Assembly: GCA_021234155.1 (NCBI GenBank)
Contig: JAJEKV010000040.1
Coordinates: forward strand, 3,447,799-3,511,798
Origin: Isoetes taiwanensis
Taxonomy: Eukaryota; Streptophyta; Lycopodiopsida; Isoetales; Isoetaceae
Direction of reading: 5' to 3'
Length of the DNA: 64,000 nucleotides
The translations under genes and the position numbers were made by a program. The notes under the pieces were generated by a model. The model saw only the letters and a program-made list of their open reading frames with translations. It was not told the origin of the DNA and searched no databases. Below are positions 58,146 through 64,000 of this stretch, piece by piece. Numbering within the stretch: the stretch's first letter is position 1; each line of letters starts with the position of its first letter.

Positions 58146-60000
58146 CTAAAGGATCCAAATTCTATATACGATCCTGTTTTGACGTTTAGTTGGTGGCATG
58201 TGAAGTCTGATTGCACAGATCTGTGTTGTGAATACTATGCCTAAGGCGTCTTTACTGCAAAAATCATAGTTGACGGTTGATCTTGCGCCCTTCTTGTAAT
58301 ACATACCTTCTATGACACTATCACCAGCGAGGTACCATGTTCCATTGAGTTGGAAGTCTTTCTCCACTATCCATTTTGGTTTTGTGCACATCATAATCCA
58401 AAATTCGGAACCCTCATCATTCCCTTTGAGACAACGGCAAAGAAATTATCACCAACTCTAAGTGCCTCCTGCTAACATCGTGGGATTGGAGGAGAACAAG
58501 GACCTCTTTGGATTTACTGGTCCTCAATCAACATGCACATTGGAGGATGGTACAATAGCTTGAAGTTTCCAATCATCAACATAGTGCTTGTTCACACAAA
58601 CCGTCCCACATGCCATCCAAGCAAGAGGCTGCGAAACATGAAAGTTCCCTCGTGTGCAACTTCAATGGAGATTCAGGATTGAATGCATGTACACAATGGA
58701 TCTGCCTAGTGTCCAAAATCCTTTCTGCACCCCATGCTTTCTTTTTATCTATATCCTCCACCTTGACTTCCCAAAAGAACCTTTTTATATTCTTCCTCTT
58801 ACTGGTTTCAGAGGTGTTCATCCACTCGGATGTTCCACAAGCAAACATCTCTTCGGCAACTTCTACCACTTCATGAGCATTACCCAATTTTATGCTGCTG
58901 TGTTTTAATTGCAGTTGTCTTAACCATCTCTTCAACTCAGTAGCTTTGCCATCCTGTTCACCTTTCCCGTGGTTAGAACCAAAAAAATTCCACATCATAT
59001 AGACATCAGTGTCGTTTGTATACCTAGCCACAAAGTAAAATGGTCTAGAAGCCTTGAATTGAGATGTTGCACCATCTGAAAACACATAATGTCTCTTTGA
59101 CACCCTTCCTTTTTGCTCCATATATTTGTGGTGCTTCATGAAGCAGTGTTGCACGAACAAAGTATCGTGTTCCCTATCATCTGATACATAGTAATATGTT
59201 TCCTTGATAATCTCATCTGCCACTGAGTCGTACTGATATGTTATTTGAACCAAAATGGTAATCTGGTTATTGACCCAGCGCATCGACTGCACCTCCTCTT
59301 GTTCCTTGAATGTATAGTTCTCTGCAAAATCCACTACCGAAAGACATGCATCTGCTGGGAGATTCTCCAGAAGCTCCTTAAATTGTTTTGCCTGCCATTG
59401 GTACCTAAAATTATGCAGTGGAAAGATTTTTAGACGCTCTTTCAGTTTATCCAGAAGCTCCTTGGGTTACGTCTCGTTTATCTTGATGAGTCGATCTCCT
59501 ACGAACTTCGAGACGTTGTCTTTTTCATAGTCAATGTACTCCCATTTCACTTTGCCACTTTCTTCCATGGGACAGGTCTGAAACTTCTTGATTCCACACA
59601 ACTCACAATCTCCAAGGATGCACGCCTTCTTGTGAAACTCATCTAATTCACTCTTTGGACACAATATAGATTTCCACAAGCTTCCTGTACTTGCAATTTT
59701 ATGCTGGTGTGCCCTGCATTGACCAAGTTCATGTGATCTACAAACGTCGCAGGTGCAAGTGCAATTCTTCGGATGTTTGATTCTCATCCCATTGAGTCCA
59801 TCCACTAGCATTTGCATCCTCACGTGCTGAATGCAATAGCAACTATTCAAGTCCTTCAATTTCACAACAAACCAGGGTTTTAGCTTCACGAATTTTAATT
59901 TCTGGATGTTGGTCCAAAAACCTCTTGAACAATAGCATCTGCATGAAATGAACACTAAACTGTTAGGATGTGTATACCACACCAAACCATGCACCATACC
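58146..60000 (-). pseudogene. Transposase-like gene, central and C-terminal parts
   Basis: One minus-strand frame runs from about 60000 to 58576 and is broken only by a TAA at 59467-59469. It holds a Cys/His cluster (CTCTCDVC, QCRAHQH, CILGDCELCG), then DFAENYTFKEQEEVQ (from 59331), FSDGATSQFK (near 59080) and FFGSNHGKGEQDGKA (near 58970). A shifted frame at 58430-58146 continues with SEFWIMMCTKPKWIV. Widely spaced Asp residues in beta-strand-like contexts suggest an RNase H-fold DDE/D recombinase. I know similar DFAENY...SDG...HGKG proteins only as uncharacterised, probably transposon-encoded, proteins, mostly from animals. Decay is moderate. Confidence 0.6.
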
Positions 60001-60039
60001 ATGCCCCACACTCATCATATTCACCAGAACGAGCACCTT

Positions 60040-60715
60040 AGTGCTGTGTACATTACCACACACCACATCACACCCCACCACACACCACACCATTCACCAC
60101 ACACCATACACCAAATGGTGGAGTGTGGAGTGGTGGTGGAGTGTGGTGGTGGGGGATGGTGGAGTGGTGTGTGGTGGTGGTGGGGTGTGGTGGTGGTGGT
60201 GTGTGTAGTGGTGTGTGGTGGTATCATGTGGTGTGGTGGAGTGTAGCGGTGTGGTGGTGGTGGTGGTGTGTGTCGTGGTGTGGTGGGGGTGTGGTGGTGT
60301 GGTGTGGTGTTGTGGATTGTGGTGTGGTGTGGTGTGGTGTGGTGGAGTGTGGTGGTGGTGGTGGAGTGTGATGGAGGGGTGTGGTGTGGTACATGGTTGA
60401 GTGCGGTGGTGGTGGTGGAGTGTGGTGGAGGGGGGTGGTGTGGGATATGGTGGAGTGTGGTGGGGTGTGGTGGTAATGGACAATGTGGTGCATATGGTGG
60501 TAATGTGGTGGTCGCAAAGATGTGGTGGTAGTCTATGGTGGTGGGATAGATGATGGGGTGTGGTGGGGTGAGGGGGGAGAATAAATAAAATTGAATCCAC
60601 ACATATCATACATTAACATGCACACACCCACATGACACCATGGACATGACGCACCCTACACCACACCGCACCGCACCACCACGATACCACACCACACATC
60701 ACATCACATCACATC
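60040..60715. repeat. Strand-switching CACC/GTGG satellite
   Basis: The plus strand is C/A-rich (caccacacc) at 60050-60115, G/T-rich (gtggtgg) at 60116-60570, and C/A-rich again at 60620-60710. All long ORFs here are artefacts of the repeat. The switches create large inverted repeats. Confidence 0.95.
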
Positions 60716-60865
60716 ACTTTTATCCTATTTAAAATCGACATAAAAATCTACCTAGCCTGCTCTCATAAACATTTCTGAAATTCGTACACCCTGATAATAA
60801 TTACATTCCTCTTCTAATCATTAGAAAAGGATCTGGGTCCTAAATCTTGTTCCTGCGTCTGATTT

Positions 60866-61387
60866 TTGGCGTTTCATTCTCAATCGAACAAGTTCATTCC
60901 GGCAATGGTAGGATCCATGTTTAGAGATCACTACGGCTATTCTAGGGTGTGTGAGGAGGGCATTCGGGATATGTTAAATAGGGCTCGTGATAGATCTCTG
61001 AAGGTGGAAATGCGTAGATCCACCTTCTTTGCTGATTTCGAGTCCAACCTGAAGGCATACAACAGACTGGATGTTGGGCCTTCACTGGCTATGCTTGGGG
61101 GCAGATTGACAGGAAGTGAGCTCTTAGACAAGGTCCATGACCTTATGTTACATGCTGCTGCAAGGTCAGCTGGTTTATTTGTTCTCGCTCACTTGTCTGC
61201 TCTGAGTCTGCAACAGCGGGAATTACTGGCGGACTTGTGTTCTTACCACCGGGGGGATCACGAAGGAAGCAGCAAACCTCATCTGTTAAATTGCAGGGAT
61301 GACTGCAGAAAGCTTGGATGCTTTAGTGCAGAAAACAATAATTTTGGATGCACCAGTTCTCGAGCCAGTCATATCAGCATTTCCTGA
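60866..61387 (+). CDS. Unidentified protein segment, likely exon(s) of a host gene
   Basis: The first 140 residues are well balanced and mainly helical (for example GIRDMLNRARDRSLKVEM and ELLDKVHDLMLHAAARSAG). An exon acceptor attgcag at 61285-61291 could start a following exon reading MTAESLDALVQKTIILDAPVLEPV in another frame. I do not recognise the protein. It lies in the opposite direction between the two halves of the transposase-like gene, so it may be a captured or interrupted gene fragment. Confidence 0.4.
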   Translation: MAFHSQSNKFIPAMVGSMFRDHYGYSRVCEEGIRDMLNRARDRSLKVEMRRSTFFADFESNLKAYNRLDVGPSLAMLGGRLTGSELLDKVHDLMLHAAARSAGLFVLAHLSALSLQQRELLADLCSYHRGDHEGSSKPHLLNCRDDCRKLGCFSAENNNFGCTSSRASHISIS

Positions 61388-61799
61388 GGAAATGCATGTA
61401 AATTTAGTTCTCGGGTACAGAGCTTTCAATGTAAAGCCAAATTTTGTAAAGCCAAATTTTGTAAGATTCTTTTTTTATTATATTATACTTTCCAACAGAG
61501 CTGTGCTTGAATCTGACAAAAATTTGTCTTTATTCAACAAAAATTTGTACTTCTTAGGATCAGTTAATTATCTATCATTCTCAAATATTTTTAGACTGTA
61601 CACACACCCAGTAAAGGAGTACTCAATTCTGTCATGTTCTAATATTCCAAACATTTAAATATTGCATTTTAGACTAGAGTCAACTACACACAATTCACAT
61701 CTTTGCATCTGATTACACCACAATCAACGTACAACACAATAACCATCACATGCACCACCACACTAAGCACCATAACTAAGAAAACATGAATAATGAGGA

Positions 61800-62519
61800 A
61801 ATAAACTAACCTTTGATTCCTCCGGATAATTAGGCAGCATGTTCTTCTCTTACATTTCTCTCCAATCTTCTAGTTCTAACATCCTTTGTGTTAGGAGACA
61901 CTCACGGTGTTCTCAATCCAAAAATTTTGAATCTTTTCTATATGTTCATCTGAAATTGCATCGAATCTTTTAGCCCTCTTGTAAGAAACCCATTTTCCAC
62001 CATTGTAATCGATCTCTTCCCTCTTTTTTCTTTGCCTTTTGCGGGTTTCTTGGGTGAACACCTAATACCTTTCAAAGATCTCGTTGGCTGATTTTGTCAC
62101 TTTCGTTTGAATCTCATGCAGTGATGGTCTGTTTATTACAAGGCAGCTATTCTTGGCTGCTAGGCGGTCATTCTTTGGTAGAGAGTTTGGCCGATCTGCA
62201 TGGAGTCCCGGATGCTCCTTATAACGATGCTCTTGGCTTCCAAATCCTTTAATTCTTCACCTATGAATTTTTCCAATGTTTTATCCCTCAAAAACTCAAG
62301 TAAAATTTCTTTCTTCAGCAAATTAAGGACAATACGGCGTTTACTGCTTGCACTTCTTGATGAACCGGATCCTTCTGCCAATTCTGCAAGCTCCAATTTT
62401 TCTTCTCTTCTTCTTTTCCTCTGGCGTCTTTTCTTCAACATTTGTTGTTCCTTGGTTCTTCTTCGTTTTCTCCTGTCTGAAATGCCGGTTTGTGGACAGA
62501 TTACCTCATTGACATCCAT
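61800..62519 (-). pseudogene. Transposase-like gene, N-terminal part
   Basis: From an ATG at 62519 the frame runs to 62160: MDVNEVICPQTGIS, then a very basic stretch (RRKRRRTKEQQMLKKRRQR) and a helical region. After a stop, protein-like sequence continues at about 62060-61830 with KRAKRFDAISDEHIEKIQNFW and NTKDVRTRRLERN in a partly shifted frame. The basic nuclear-type start and the IQNFW...TKDVRTRR segment fit the N-terminal half of the protein whose centre is at 60000-58146. Stops show that it is decayed. Confidence 0.5.
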
Positions 62520-62906
62520 ATCCACGATGGATTGGAGCTTGCAGCAGGAAGGGAGCCAAAGAACAGGACGTAGGCAAAGAACAGGAAGGGGCCAAAGAAT
62601 AGGAATTTGAATTTGATTTTTTGAAATTAGAATTTCCCCCACAAATTGGGACTCTATTCTTAAATAACGGCAGTTGAGCGGTGCCATAATTATACTTTCA
62701 TACCACAAAAGTGGTGGATGCAACGCCACATTTTGGGGGGACAGGGGGGACAGCCGAATCGGAACACCACAGCGTGCTTTTACCCCAAGACAGCTTTGTT
62801 CTGCAAAAATCTCACTATTTTTACATTACAACTTCTAGCAAATACTACTATTCAGGTATATCCCTGCATACTATACAAATCACAGCCGCATAAATAATGT
62901 TTTGAG

Positions 62907-64000
62907 TCAAATTCTGCTTAGAAATGCAGAACCCTTTGCAGCCCATGTTGCAATGTGATGGTGTGCAATTGCATAAGGACCTGGCACAAAAAGCTTTGTA
63001 GCTTCAGTCGTTCCCGACCTCGCCGCGCTTCCTTCTGCATCCTTGCCTAAACATCTTTGCCTAATTTTTCAAGCAGAGTCTTCTTGCACCTTTTTGTAGT
63101 GCCTCCTGTATGCCTTCTCGACTATGCCACTGTGCATCTATAAATATAAGAAATTGGAACTGATTTTATGTTCTGCCCTCTACATGAATCTTGTGAAGCA
63201 TGAGTTGCTGCTCTTACCTTCAAGCTCCTTTTTATCAACATGGATGAAGAACGATTTTGCAAATGCAAAAAAACCAATCATCAGCTGGCATGGCATGCTG
63301 CTTTTCCCTACTGCAAAAACTAACATGTTATGGAAACTGGAAAAACAACAGGTGGAGAGAGTATATTAACGTTTCTGAAAGAAAAGAATCTACATGGCCA
63401 AGGTTGTGAACTGTGGTATACCACTTCTCCAACATCAATACCAGCTTCTTCTTTCGTCTCTCGTCGTACAACCTCTTCTAAGCTTTCACCAGGTTGAAAG
63501 GATGTGCTACGTTATGAATTCATCACTTTTTCACATCTTCAAAGGTGCATCACTGTGCAAATTAATATGGAGTACAAAAAAATAGACAACTTAGTAGAAA
63601 CGAACACCAAGGTCATGATTGTTTGATAGCAAACAATTACGATTCAAACCACACATCAGCATAATGGAAGACATTGGTATTCCTGGCATGCACTAACAAG
63701 TAAGAAATTACAGTACAGTATCTAAGTGCACTCACATGTAAGAAGTTAAGAGTCTCACCTCTATAAAACCAGCAAGATAGCTCCAGAGACGTGGAACAAA
63801 CCGTGACTGTCGACCCAACAAGGCAGAGTCTTTTTCTTTGTCTATAACACGCATAATTACTGACTGCAGATGAAAGTAGGTTGTTCCAGAGATTGTAGCA
63901 TTTAAGCTAAAGATTGATAGGCATTATTTCTTTCAAAGCTTACAAGATCAGTACGAGGATAGCACTTATGCTTGCACTTCTCATTTGTACATTGCTGCCA
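62907..64000 (-). pseudogene. NUDT19: NUDT19-like NADH pyrophosphatase, 3' exons, probably broken
   Basis: Minus-strand exons: 64000-63944 (zinc ribbon end CTNEKCKHKCYPRTDL), 63863-63759 (VIDKEKDSALLGRQSRF to AGFIE), 63493-63394 (Nudix box [19 protein letters not shown]), 63310-63218 (SSMPCQLMIGFFAFAKS) and 63137-62907 (AQWHSREGIQEAL to FVPGPYAIAHHHI). The order and content match plant AtNUDT19-type enzymes, which hydrolyse NAD(P)H and act in peroxisomes; the last residues SRI fit a PTS1-like tail. Two defects are visible: the acceptor before the Nudix-box exon reads tttcaa instead of tttcag, and the last exon has a net one-base frame error. The 5' part lies beyond the window. Confidence 0.85.

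Noticed and set aside
60021-60609. Long His/Thr/Pro-rich and Val/Trp/Gly-rich open frames
   Set aside because: They are translations of the CACC/GTGG satellite in every frame and carry no independent coding signal.

Overview
The window reads as nuclear DNA of a land plant. It has a coiled-coil NB-ARC-LRR resistance gene, organelle-type PPR gene remains, genes with many short introns and GT-AG borders, Ty1/copia, Ty3/gypsy and LINE elements, and long AT-rich gene-poor stretches. Heavy nesting and decay of transposons would suit a large non-seed-plant genome such as a fern, but that is only a leaning; nothing here fixes the species.

Layout. 1-2.1 kb: no clear gene. 2.1-5.3 kb: a complete NLR gene (minus strand, one intron), bracketed by inverted copies of a short repeat. 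5.8-7.5 kb: the last three exons of a replication factor C small subunit, broken. 8.8-10.4 kb: an intronless PPR gene wrecked by frameshifts. 10.5-16.6 kb: gene-poor, with an orphan PPR scrap and one good exon. 16.8-18.6 kb: composite repeat element I. 20.9-24.9 kb: relic of an unidentified, probably transposon-encoded, gene. 24.9-32.3 kb: composite element III with a 4.7 kb copia element nested inside it. 34.2-37.2 kb: an intact ten-exon NDUFAF7/MidA-type mitochondrial methyltransferase gene, the best preserved host gene. 38.7 kb: tRNA-like SINE head. 40.7-44.3 kb: 5'-truncated LINE. 45.2-46.4 kb: exons of an unidentified minus-strand gene. 46.4-51.6 kb: a chromodomain-type Ty3/gypsy element (minus strand). 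52.4-54.0 kb: a long inverted repeat with arms near 0.6 kb. 55.8-56.8 kb: composite element II. 57.6-62.5 kb: a Ulp1-like protease fragment and a decayed transposase-like gene, with a strand-switching CACC/GTGG satellite inside it. 62.9-64.0 kb: 3' exons of a peroxisomal-type NADH pyrophosphatase (Nudix) gene.

The most unusual signal is shared by elements I, II and III. Their sequences differ, but all have the order A1 - internal - b1 A2 - C - b2: the left end A recurs inside the element directly after a copy of the right end b. This is the split-direct-repeat layout of DIRS/PAT/Ngaro tyrosine-recombinase retroelements, not an ordinary LTR layout. In each, the b/A junction lies in a long hairpin whose arms have changed together between families. 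Part C carries a roughly 80 nt stem-loop module, and its stem has been replaced by an unrelated but still self-complementary sequence in element III. No reverse transcriptase or recombinase is visible in them, so they would be non-autonomous. Miniature LTR elements with damaged 5' ends remain the main alternative.

Host genes do not form a pathway here; the window is mostly a record of nested transposition around a few genes.
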